A stretch of DNA of 64,000 nucleotides from a virus. The stretch covers positions 40,261-104,260 of the IMG/VR virus record IMGVR_UViG_3300043438_000518; one strand, 5' to 3'. Positions 1 through 10,400 of this stretch are shown one piece after another. A model generated the notes under the pieces. It ran no database searches and was not told where the DNA came from. It saw only the letters and a list, made by a program, of their open reading frames with translations. Position numbers and translations under genes: made by a program. Positions within the stretch are counted from its first letter, which is position 1. Each line of letters starts with the position of its first letter.

Positions 1-3000
1 TTAGACAGTCTTTATGTAGCTACTACTAGTGCTATGTCTAAAGACAAAGGAGTTACGTTTGTAAACATACTAGCTAATCCTAAGCAAGCAAATCTAGTCT
101 ACTCTATGATGGCTAAGCGATTAGACTCTGAATATACTCAGTTGTTAGAATCATACGAACAAACTGATAATGTAGAATACGTTCCACGTATTGATGCTAT
201 TGTAGACCTTTTAGAAAACTTTGAAGCTACAGTAAAATTCCATAAGCAAAACTCTTTCTTATTTGAAGATAAAGTTAGAAAGGCACTTTTAAATAATCAG
301 ATAGTTGAACAAGAAAGTGTCAATGCTGAGTTTGCTTCGTATGAAGCTAGCGTAAACGAAATGTCCCAGAAGCAGTTGGCTTCACAAACTTTAATTAGTG
401 CTCTTAGAACGCTTCCTAGATATGAAAACGGGGTACAAGTATTTCATCCTGTATTTGGAACTCCTCTGTTGAGCGACTTTAGTTCTAACTGGAATATCCT
501 ACAACGCAGGTTGTCAGGAGTAAACTCTTACTCAGAACTATTTAGTAGGGTAGAAAACATTGCTGAAGTGTATCCTCAATTTACTGAGTTTCTATCTTAT
601 TTGCCTACACCAGAAGAAGACTTAACTTTTACTAGTGACTTAAACTTTAAGAATGAATTCTATCGTATCTTTAGTATGCCTTACATTGAAGGCTACACTA
701 CAGACATCAAGAGAGATGAAGATGGAAATATTGAAGACGTAAGAGTATTCCAAGCACAATCATTAGATGCTCAAAACATTAGGCGTTCTTTTGACTCAGC
801 TTTTTCTCTTAACCCTTCTGAGTATTCTTTGACTAATGCAGAGACAGGTACAGCATACTTAAATACAACAAAGTACTTTAATACTTTCCCTGGTATCCCT
901 GCAGTACCTATTGACGAAGAAGAATTTGAAGACTACAATCGTTCTTTGTATAATATGTTAACTCCATTAGGATTTAACTTAAGTCCTAACTCTATTGAGT
1001 TGTTTGTTAAGGAAGATCCAACTGTACAGTCTGCTAGAGTATCTTTAATTTATAATAAACTTAAATCTTTATCTCAGGTACAGGCTTACATTGCAACTCC
1101 TTTAGCAAGTATTTCTAGTTCTCATATGATTGAAGATAAAGGATCTAAGATTAAAGTAGAAGGAGAAAATACTAGTATATCAAATATTATACAATATGAG
1201 GTAGAGGCTAACCCTCAGTATGTTAATGACATGAGGTATAATGCAGTACAGAAACAAATCTGGTCTGTAAACCAACATACATTAATGACTAGAGTTCTTG
1301 GAGTATTAAACGATGAGGTATCTTATCCTACATTAGAAGATGTTTACAGAGAACTTCCTCATCTAGATCCCACAAATAATCCCAACACAATAGGTTCTTT
1401 TGTATTGTCTTACTTGTTTAATACAGCAGGTAACCGAATTACAGATAAGATGCAGAACCAACAAGTCTACAGAAAAGTAGAACTTGGTAACTTGTTAGGA
1501 ATTAAAGATAGAGGAGAAGGCGAAAAGACAATTGACTCTAATGAAGCTAAGAAACACTATGCTGATATTTTAGGATTAGTTAAGTCAGGTGTAGAAGAGA
1601 TTAACCGTCTTAGTGGTAAGTCAACTACTAGGGGATTAATCATGGATCTTCGCTTAAGAAAGTTCTTGGGCTTTAACAACTCTACTAACCAAGTAGATGA
1701 GTTCATTGCTTATGGGCCAGCGCAAGTTCCTTACAGTTTGTTTGTAAGTAGAATTCTTCCTCTTATTAAGTCTGAAGTTGAAGTTACTCTTAAGGATTCT
1801 GATAAATATAAAATTAGTCCTTTAGACGGAGATGGTTCTCCTAAACTTACATACTTCCATAAAATCTTTACTCCTGAACAACGTACTGCTTTATACGCAG
1901 CATACACATCAGCAGACTCTACAAAGTCTTTAGAGGACGTATTTAAAGAAATGCCTGAGGCACAAGCAGTATTTAATAAGTTTCAAGAATACATTGCAAG
2001 TAATGTAAAAGGATCAGAAGCTATCTTAGGTACGACTTATCCTGTAGATAAAGTAGATTTATTTAAGTATCATTTCTTCTCTTTTGTTTCTCGTATTGAA
2101 CAACATAAGATATTCTTTAACCATCCTTACTACTACAAGAATCCTAAAGATATCGAAAAGCGTTTGAGTATGTGGAATGCTTTTGGTTCTTATGCTATAA
2201 TTGATCAACAGAATATAGATTACTTATTATCTGATAGGTCTGGTTTAAGTATGTATTCTCACAGAGATGCTTTCCATGCACATGCAGGTCAAGTAGGAAT
2301 TAAAATAAATGCTAATAGAGCTGCAGTAGATCAAATCTCTTACCTCGTTTTAAAGGATGAGCCAATTAAATCCCCTACAGCAAAAGCAAGTAAATTCTAC
2401 GGTAAGTACAAAGATGCTTATACAAATGATCCTAAATCAGAAAAACAAAATGCTGCAGCTTTCTGTACATTAGATTTCTATCGTAAGTTCTATTCTTTGT
2501 CTACAGGTATTACTCTTCCAATGAAGCAAGAGTTTGATCGTCAAGATAAGATCTATAAAAAATACCTAGAGTTACAAAGAGCAGACGAGTTTACTAGAGA
2601 CCAGCTCAGTAAGGAATTAGAGGAAGAATTAAATAAAGGTCCTTTCTATAAGTTTACTATTAAGAAACTACAGTACGCAGGTCATAACAAAATAGAAAGT
2701 GGAGAGTCAGTTCCTGTAGGTCACAAGTATTCTATGAAGCCTATTCTTCCTTCTGAGATTATAGGTGATCCTAAACTCGCTTCTATTCTTCAGAAACTTC
2801 ATGCTTCTTCTGCAGAGTATGCAGTATTTGAATCAGGCACTAAGTTGTCTGAGACTGTTAAGCCTGTAAGTTTATTTAATGCTAAAGGAGAAGTACAAGA
2901 CAAAGCAGTACCTGTAGGATTGATTGATCTTAAGAACCTTAAAGAGCAGGTATTAATTGAAAACAAAGAAGACTTTAACAACATCTTCAGTACTCAGTTC

Positions 3001-6000
3001 CGTAAACTTGTATATAAGGATATCACTACTCCTGACGGAGAAGCTTTGTATGAGTCTTACAAATCTATCATTGAGAATCTTACTAACTTTGATAAACTTA
3101 ATTTCTTAGAACAGTTAGACGACAAAGAGAAACTTGTAGAGTTCTTGATTCGTGAGATTTCTAAAAAGAATGCAGCAGAGTCTACTAAAGATCTTCTTAG
3201 ATTAAAAGAAGATGGTACTTTAACTCACAGCCTTGATAGTATGATTGATCGTACTGTTATGGAGAGTGCAGTTGTATCTAGTGTTAAGAATCAAATCATT
3301 AAACAAAAGCTTCCTGGTGCACAGAGAGTACAGTATCCTGTATCTTTGATTAGACCTTCAAGGAAGTTAAGATTCTATGATATAGTAGATGGAAAGATTA
3401 CTAAGGCCGAAGCTATGGTCTCTTTCTCAAAAGGATATTACCCTTTGCTTAATCTTCTTTCACCTGTAGACAAACAACCTATTGGTCAACTAGACAATGA
3501 GGGTAATGTAATAAACCCACATACTGCGCTTACTCGTTTGAATGAAGCACTTGCTAATCCTAAGTTTAGAAGTCGTTATGCTAATCAACTTACCATGGAA
3601 GCTATTCGTATTCCTGGAGAGAAGCATCGTTCAATGGAGAACTACGAGATAGTAGAATTCTTACCCGAAGAAAGTGGAGAAATTATTTTAGTTCCTGACG
3701 AGATTGTAATTAAGTCTGGTGGTGACTTTGATATTGATAAGTTGTTCTGTTATGATCCTGTATTGAATGCAGACGGAAGTTTTACATACGGACCTGAGAT
3801 TACCTCACAAGAAGCTTTTGAGTTAAAGAAAGATCTTATAAATAGATTACAAGAAAATAAAGAATTGTTTAGAGAGTTCTACCAGGATAAACAAGACCTT
3901 ATTCAAGACTTACAAGATATCCTTGTTAGTCGTGGTATTGCTGCAGACACTAGAGTATCTGCTTTGTATAAAGAACTTCGTTCCTACAAGTATGTAAACG
4001 AACAAGAACTTGTAGACGAAGGTGCTATTACCGAGACAGATCAAGAAAGATTAAGGAAGTGGGCAGCAGGAGAAGTATCTACTGAAAAGAAAGACCTCTC
4101 TAAAGACATTAAAAATAGGATTAAGGTACTCAGAGCCACCTTATCAGAGATATCGGATGAAGGACTCTCTCAAGAAATCATAAACATTAATACTAGACTT
4201 AGTGTTATTGCAAAAGAAGGAAGAGATATCAAGAACGAATTAAAGAATCTTAGAGGTCGCTTTACAAATAGACTACTTCTTAACATCTCTAATCGTTTAT
4301 CTCAGCCTGAAATCTTCGAAGACTTAATTGCCCCTAACGACATTGCTAAAGTTACAGAAGCAGTAGAGTTGTTTGGTAGTTCATCAGATATTACTACAGC
4401 GTCTCTTACTAACCTTGTCAGTCCTTTATACCAGTTGTATGTATTCTCTTTGAATACTTATAAGACTTCTTTGGGTACAGATGCTAAGAATAACGTATTC
4501 CACGCATTGTTACAAAGAACTACCTTCTACAGAGAAGATAAGAACGGTAACAGAAAGTTTCTTTTAGATGCAAATAGAACTGTAGATGGATTCTTAAACT
4601 TTAGTGGTGTATTTAACATAGACGGAGATAAGATATCGAACATATCAGGTGAGATGATTAGTGCTCACGTAGATATTGAAAAGAACGATGGTATTGCTAA
4701 AATTGGACTTAACAACGTAATCACTCCTGTAGTTAACTATGCTAACATGGCAGGTGTTAGATTCTTTGATATGGTTAAGCTAATTAACTTAACTGACGGA
4801 ATTAGAAAACAATCTTCTATTATACGATACTCTAGAGGAAAGTCTATAGAGGAAGTTTTAGATGTTATGTACAAGAATGCTTCTGAAGGAAGTGTAGTTA
4901 AGTCTTTGATTGATACTTCTAAGAATGAATTTGGAAGAGTTATTCGTGGCAAACTGATTAACAATGTATTTAACCAAATGCTAAAAAACACTACATCAGA
5001 AACTTCTAAGGAGTTAATGCTTAGTGTTGAAGACCCTTTACAGGATCTTAGAAGATTTGCACAGTTCCTTGAGCTAGAAGACCAAACAAGAGACTTAGCT
5101 ACTATTTCATTGGCTACAGATTATGATACATTCTCTCCTCAAAACTTTGAATCATTCAGATCTAACATCTTAAGTTTGATTCCTTACATAAAAGAAGGTG
5201 GAGAGAAAGCAGGTATCTTTAACAAGAAAGGTCTGGACGATATCATAAACAACTCAATCATTGCTCCTTTCCAAGTACAACAAGATGTTTTAGATAAGTT
5301 TGTTCAAGTATTTCCTATCTCTGCTAATCCTAAGATTACAAATACTATTCTCAGACAGTTTGCAGTAGTCCAGAAGATAAATAGAAAACTAGACTATGAT
5401 AAGTTCTCCCGTACGTTTAAGAATGATTTGCTTTATGCTTTGTACATTAATAACGTACCACAGGTGGTTCAGTTTGAAGCTTACTTAGATAAAACAAGTC
5501 CTGCAAACTTAGCAACTATGCTTACTAACCTTAAGAGTAGACTGCGTAATAGAGGAATTGCTGCTGATAATATTATGTTTGATATTATGAGTGCAACTAC
5601 AGATGTTGACTCTAAGTATATTAGAACAGGTATCTTGGATACAGACTTAGACTATTCAGTTGATATGTATAAGGAAGAGTTTGAGAGAGGATTCAATTGG
5701 TCTCACTCAGAGCTAAATCCTGACAACGCTTTAGACTCTGAACTTATCGGAGATATGCAAGCTTTCTTTAAGGCATTTGCTTACGCTGGTATTATGGGAA
5801 GTCAATTAAATAAGAAGTTTGATTCTTACTTGCCTTTGATTCCTGAGTCTATCTACACCCTTCCTATGACTTCTGTTATTGAAAACTTTAGTAGGGAGTT
5901 AGATGCTTCAGAAAGTGCAGTTGTAGAAAGAGAGTATACTCCTGAAAAGGTTACTAAGTCTAATTTACCTGATAATGGTTTCTTTGTATTTGGTTCTAAT

Positions 6001-7440
6001 GATAGAGGTGTACATGGACTAGGAGCAGCAAAAGATGCAGTTAAAAACTTTGGAGCAGTTAAAGGTCAGGCAACAGGAAAACAAGGTCAAGCATTTGCAG
6101 TAAGAACAAAAATGTATCAGAACGGTAAACTTACTAAGTATAATGACTTAACTGAGGACAATAAGAAAGTAATGGATAGAATGACTGTAGAAGATCTTAA
6201 TGCATTAAGAATGGAGGCTATAGATAATCCTGACAATAAGTATTATGTTACAGTAATAGGAACTAAGTTAGCAGGAAGAAGTGTTGAACAGATGAAAGAT
6301 TTCTTTAGTAGAATGAACAGTAAGGTTGGTATTCCTGATAATATAATTTTGCCTGAAGAATTTGAAGTAAGAACAGAATCTGTTAGTGTTCCTTCTGAGT
6401 TTAATTTCTTTAAAAACTTCTTAACTCGATTTACTGAGAATCATCCAGAGTTCCGTAATGCAGAAGCGCCTAAGACTATGACCTACTACAAAGACTATCT
6501 TTTGTCTAGGGATAACATTGTAGCTCAGTATGAAGCTTCTATAGAGAGTATTACTAAGAGTACTAATGCCGGTTCTAAACAGATGATTTTAGGAACAAAA
6601 GTTAAAGATGGGATATACGTAAATCAATCTGCTTTAACTAAAGAAGAACAATTAGAGTTATTTGACTACTTAAAACCTTTCTTAGAGGAACAGGCAGCTA
6701 AAACTAATAAAGGGAAGTCCGCAAGTAAGATGATTGGTTTAGGATTAAGGTGGGATTATAAATCGAACAATCCTGGAAAACAAGCAATGAATATTCCAGA
6801 TGTTATTAATCCTGCAAATAAGACTAAGTATGGGTATTATGATTCTTCTATAAATAACCTACCTCTGGCTCCTATTACTAGTCGTTTCAGGGAGTTGATG
6901 CAGAAAGCTTCAGGAGTAGATATGACTAACTATGATGGAGCAATTATTAATTTATACGAGGAAACTACTTTTATTAGTTTACATAATGACGTAGATGAGA
7001 GTAGATCTGCTATTGGTTATCCTGTTATAGGAGTCAATCTTGGAGGTACAGGAAACTTCTCTATTGAACCCAGAAATAGTAGCCCTGAACAAATTAATCT
7101 TAAGGCAGGTACTGCTTACATTTTTGGAGTTGATGGTGTAAACAGAGAAGTTTGGCATAGAACATTGCCTAAGCCTCAAGACAGTTTCTTACCTGAATTA
7201 ACCACCAACATAGATGGTAAGACTTACGAACCTGGTTCTTATAGAGTTACGATAACTATGAGAAGAGTAATGCCTTTGGAAGAAGGAATGAATGCTACTC
7301 CTTTTATAGAAGAGACTCAATTGCCTAGTCCTGTATCCCAACAGTTAACTTTAGAGTTACCAGTAGACAACAGTTTTGCACTGAAAGATTCCTTCAACAG
7401 TCTACGTGAGATCAATAACAACCTAAGTAAAAACTGTTGA
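1..7440 (+). CDS. giant virion RNA polymerase of crAss-like type, with C-terminal macro-like and AlkB-like domains (5' truncated)
   Basis: The frame is open from base 1 with no upstream stop, so the gene starts outside the window and the ATG at 34 is probably internal; residue numbers count from that Met. An Asp triad GGDFDIDKLF lies at about 1229-1238 (D1231, D1233, D1235). This is the metal-binding motif of the single-chain, double-psi-barrel RNA polymerases carried in crAss-like virions, which transcribe phage DNA after ejection. Residues about 1975-2110 (FFVFGSNDRGVHGLGAA, then IGTKLAGRS) resemble the A1S_2505-type phage domain, which looks macro-domain-like to me. Residues about 2180-2420 are AlkB-like 2-oxoglutarate/Fe(II) dioxygenase: INLYEETTFISLHND supplies H2317 and D2319, VWHRTLP supplies H2375, YRVTITMRR supplies R2404. 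A promoter for the next gene overlaps its stop. RNA polymerase call is firm; the roles of the appended domains are inference. Confidence 0.88.
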   Translation, partial: LDSLYVATTSAMSKDKGVTFVNILANPKQANLVYSMMAKRLDSEYTQLLESYEQTDNVEYVPRIDAIVDLLENFEATVKFHKQNSFLFEDKVRKALLNNQIVEQESVNAEFASYEASVNEMSQKQLASQTLISALRTLPRYENGVQVFHPVFGTPLLSDFSSNWNILQRRLSGVNSYSELFSRVENIAEVYPQFTEFLSYLPTPEEDLTFTSDLNFKNEFYRIFSMPYIEGYTTDIKRDEDGNIEDVRVFQAQSLDAQNIRRSFDSAFSLNPSEYSLTNAETGTAYLNTTKYFNTFPGIPAVPIDEEEFEDYNRSLYNMLTPLGFNLSPNSIELFVKEDPTVQSARVSLIYNKLKSLSQVQAYIATPLASISSSHMIEDKGSKIKVEGENTSISNIIQYEVEANPQYVNDMRYNAVQKQIWSVNQHTLMTRVLGVLNDEVSYPTLEDVYRELPHLDPTNNPNTIGSFVLSYLFNTAGNRITDKMQNQQVYRKVELGNLLGIKDRGEGEKTIDSNEAKKHYADILGLVKSGVEEINRLSGKSTTRGLIMDLRLRKFLGFNNSTNQVDEFIAYGPAQVPYSLFVSRILPLIKSEVEVTLKDSDKYKISPLDGDGSPKLTYFHKIFTPEQRTALYAAYTSADSTKSLEDVFKEMPEAQAVFNKFQEYIASNVKGSEAILGTTYPVDKVDLFKYHFFSFVSRIEQHKIFFNHPYYYKNPKDIEKRLSMWNAFGSYAIIDQQNIDYLLSDRSGLSMYSHRDAFHAHAGQVGIKINANRAAVDQISYLVLKDEPIKSPTAKASKFYGKYKDAYTNDPKSEKQNAAAFCTLDFYRKFYSLSTGITLPMKQEFDRQDKIYKKYLELQRADEFTRDQLSKELEEELNKGPFYKFTIKKLQYAGHNKIESGESVPVGHKYSMKPILPSEIIGDPKLASILQKLHASSAEYAVFESGTKLSETVKPVSLFNAKGEVQDKAVPVGLIDLKNLKEQVLIENKEDFNNIFSTQFRKLVYKDITTPDGEALYESYKSIIENLTNFDKLNFLEQLDDKEKLVEFLIREISKKNAAESTKDLLRLKEDGTLTHSLDSMIDRTVMESAVVSSVKNQIIKQKLPGAQRVQYPVSLIRPSRKLRFYDIVDGKITKAEAMVSFSKGYYPLLNLLSPVDKQPIGQLDNEGNVINPHTALTRLNEALANPKFRSRYANQLTMEAIRIPGEKHRSMENYEIVEFLPEESGEIILVPDEIVIKSGGDFDIDKLFCYDPVLNADGSFTYGPEITSQEAFELKKDLINRLQENKELFREFYQDKQDLIQDLQDILVSRGIAADTRVSALYKELRSYKYVNEQELVDEGAITETDQERLRKWAAGEVSTEKKDLSKDIKNRIKVLRATLSEISDEGLSQEIININTRLSVIAKEGRDIKNELKNLRGRFTNRLLLNISNRLSQPEIFEDLIAPNDIAKVTEAVELFGSSSDITTASLTNLVSPLYQLYVFSLNTYKTSLGTDAKNNVFHALLQRTTFYREDKNGNRKFLLDANRTVDGFLNFSGVFNIDGDKISNISGEMISAHVDIEKNDGIAKIGLNNVITPVVNYANMAGVRFFDMVKLINLTDGIRKQSSIIRYSRGKSIEEVLDVMYKNASEGSVVKSLIDTSKNEFGRVIRGKLINNVFNQMLKNTTSETSKELMLSVEDPLQDLRRFAQFLELEDQTRDLATISLATDYDTFSPQNFESFRSNILSLIPYIKEGGEKAGIFNKKGLDDIINNSIIAPFQVQQDVLDKFVQVFPISANPKITNTILRQFAVVQKINRKLDYDKFSRTFKNDLLYALYINNVPQVVQFEAYLDKTSPANLATMLTNLKSRLRNRGIAADNIMFDIMSATTDVDSKYIRTGILDTDLDYSVDMYKEEFERGFNWSHSELNPDNALDSELIGDMQAFFKAFAYAGIMGSQLNKKFDSYLPLIPESIYTLPMTSVIENFSRELDASESAVVEREYTPEKVTKSNLPDNGFFVFGSNDRGVHGLGAAKDAVKNFGAVKGQATGKQGQAFAVRTKMYQNGKLTKYNDLTEDNKKVMDRMTVEDLNALRMEAIDNPDNKYYVTVIGTKLAGRSVEQMKDFFSRMNSKVGIPDNIILPEEFEVRTESVSVPSEFNFFKNFLTRFTENHPEFRNAEAPKTMTYYKDYLLSRDNIVAQYEASIESITKSTNAGSKQMILGTKVKDGIYVNQSALTKEEQLELFDYLKPFLEEQAAKTNKGKSASKMIGLGLRWDYKSNNPGKQAMNIPDVINPANKTKYGYYDSSINNLPLAPITSRFRELMQKASGVDMTNYDGAIINLYEETTFISLHNDVDESRSAIGYPVIGVNLGGTGNFSIEPRNSSPEQINLKAGTAYIFGVDGVNREVWHRTLPKPQDSFLPELTTNIDGKTYEPGSYRVTITMRRVMPLEEGMNATPFIEETQLPSPVSQQLTLELPVDNSFALKDSFNSLREINNNLSKNC

Positions 7441-7465
7441 TTAAATTTTAAATAAACTATATTTG
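7437..7465 (+). promoter_or_regulatory. flavobacterial-type promoter for the second giant gene
   Basis: TTG at 7437-7439, an 18-base spacer, and TATATTTG at 7458-7465 match the Bacteroidota consensus TTG-N17-23-TAnnTTTG. The ATG at 7482 is 17 bases past the -7 element, giving a leader of roughly ten bases. The TTG overlaps the stop codon region of the RNA polymerase gene. Confidence 0.75.
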
Positions 7466-7481
7466 TATTAAGCCATTAACT

Positions 7482-10400
7482 ATGTTTTGTCCTAACCTAT
7501 CAGATCCTACTATAAAAGCTCAGTTTGAGTCTCTCCAATCTATAGTCCCAGAGTATGCTTATTATCTCTGGGATAAGTATCAGGGAGATGTTCCTGCTAA
7601 GTACTATAACCTATCTACTGCATTTATAAGAGATGGAGTGTCTGAATTGTTTGAGTCTAACCCTGAGTTAGTTAACATAGGTACACCTCAACAATACTCT
7701 CAGTACTTAGATTCTATCTTTCCTGGAAGTAAAGTAAAAGATATTCTTTATCACAGTAGATTTACTATTGATAACATTAAAAATAAAGATAGGTGGAAAA
7801 ATGGTTTCTACTCTGGTACTAGAGATCAAGCAGACTTGATGGCTGAAATGGCAGAAGACGGCAGTAATGACCTGATGACAACTGTTGCTTTATTAATTAA
7901 TATGCAAAATCCTAAAGTAACTGATTTCGTAGATAGAAAAGTTGAAAATTATAAAAACACAAATGATGGTTTTATTATAGAAGCTACTCAAGAAGATGCT
8001 TTACAATTAATTGGAGACAGGGATGGGTATAATCCAGAAAACTTTAAAAAAGAGTATGTAGTATTTGAACCAGAACAGATACATATATTAGGAAACAAAC
8101 AAGACATAGATGGGTTTAAAAAGTTTGTAGCTACTTCTACTATGCCTATTAGTATGCCTACTACTATGTTTAGTAGGAAGGATGCTAAGTTTGTATCTGA
8201 CAGATTTATTCGCTTAGAGAGACAGTATGACTTCCTTAAAGAGTCTCAAATGGATCCTGAGTACTGGAAACTTAATAGTATCGCAGATAAGAAACAATAC
8301 GTAGCTAAGAAACAGTTTGATACTGTAGTAAAAGCAATAGAAGGTAGAGAGTCTGTAAGAGTAGCTGATAACAAAATTTACTTATCATCTACCAAAACAG
8401 TTAAAGGAGGTAAAGTTCTTTATGGTTATGCGGCAGGTTTAGCTTCAGACATAAATAAAATGTATCCTTTAGTAACTGATGCTTCTCCTGCTTATGCAAG
8501 AGAAGATTCTAATGGAGAAGTCTACGTAGAATTTGACTTAAGTGGTCGTTATGCTACCTTACTAGTAGAGGGAGTAGAGTTCCTAGAAGAAGAATCTATG
8601 AGAGCAGAGATAGAACTAATGGATATTCATGATGCTATTCGTAGAGAGAAGGCTGCTATCATGGAGAAATTAGAATCTGCAAACGAGGTAGTCATTGACG
8701 GAGAAGTTTATGCTTACACAGGATCAATGTTCCAAAAAGGATTTGCATTAACTCAAGCCCTTAAAGACCCACAGATTAAAAACTATACTAAGTTACTAAA
8801 TAGATTGGTTTCTAAATTTCCTGGAGTTACTTGGAAGTGGAACACTGAAATACCTGAGGTAGCAAAAGTAAACTTAGCTACAGGACAGATAGAAATTAAT
8901 CCTACTCTTATACAAGAAGATACTCCTTGGCATGAGTTCGGGCACTTTGTAGTTAGAGGAATCAGAGAATCTAATCCTGAACTATTTGAACAGCTTAAGA
9001 AAGAAGTAGAAACTTTACATAATGAAACTCCTAATTCTTCTTCGTATTCTCATGTAGAAGCTTCTTATCCTGAGTACTTAGGAACAGATTCATTCTGGGA
9101 AGAAGTTATCGTAACTGAGTTAGGAAGACAAGCTGCTAGAAAAGAAAACAGAAGTTTGTTTGACAAGGTACTTGATTGGTTTAAATCTCTTATTAAAGAC
9201 CTAGGAGGAAGAAGTACTGAACAGTTAGCTATGTCTAGTTTAGTAGACTCTTTAGTAGATCCTAGTGTTGCTTTTGAGACAGAGTTCAACGAAGAAGCAG
9301 TAAGTGATTATATGTTCCAAAGGATTGTTCCTGCAGAAGAAGTTGATGCACTTACTAGCTATGTAAAGATTTCGCCTAATGATCCTTTTGTATTCCAAGA
9401 CTACGCAGAAAAAGTACAAGTAATCGCTAATGCTATTAGTGAGACTGAATTTAAAAAGATCTTAGACACAAACAAATACTTAGGCTTAGGTAGTGAGTCT
9501 CTCCAAAGAGCATTAGCTGCTATCAAAGAAGTTAAGAACATTGTAACTAAAGAAGATGTAGCCGCCTCTGTATTAGAACTTGCAGATTACTTACAGTACA
9601 ATGCACTTTACTTAACAGGAGTTGTTCGTCACTTAAACAACATTCTAGAAGATCCTACTATCCCTTCTGGTAAAAAGCTAGGAGACTTGCATAGAGGTTA
9701 TAAGCAAGCTTTAGCTATTGAGAAACATGTTAAGAAGATAGAAGCCTTGTTTACTACTCGTGCTTTAGATGAGATGATGCGTAGTGAAGTCCAGAAGGAT
9801 GCTTTCCTTAAGAACCTTTCTTGGATGCGTACAGCAATTGCTACTATTAAGAATGGTCATAACAATAAGATTGTTGATCCTGTAATAACTGAACTTGCTG
9901 ATACCTTTAAGGCACAGTCTAAAGACATTGAAGATTCTTTCAATAGAGATATAGAAAAGTTAAAGTCAAGGACACAAACTGCTACTATTACTAAGAGAAT
10001 CAAAGAGTTAGAAAAAGAAAAGCAAGATAGTTTGCTTACTCCTGAGAACATTAAAAAGTTCTTAGCAGACACTAACTCTCCTTGGTACTTAGCTATTGAC
10101 TCTGCAATGGGAACAAAGAACCCAGGAGTTCAGTTGATTGCTAACTACATAAGAAGTATTAATAACGAGTTTCAAGAAAACTTAAAGCCTATAGCTAGTG
10201 AGTGGCAAGATCTTATGGATGATGTTGCTGCTAGTGAAGGAGGATTTATAGGTTCTGCATTAGATACTAAAAAGTTTTTTGAACCTTTCATTAGAGAAAC
10301 AGTTCTTTATGAAATCATTGATGGTCAATTAGTTAAAGACAAAAAAGTTCTTTCGCTTAACACAGAAGTTAAAACAGTTGAGTTAGGTAACAGAATTACT

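Noticed and set aside
34-36. ATG at 34 as the true start of the RNA polymerase
   Set aside because: The frame is open to base 1 and the upstream codons look like ordinary protein, so the gene is cut by the window edge.
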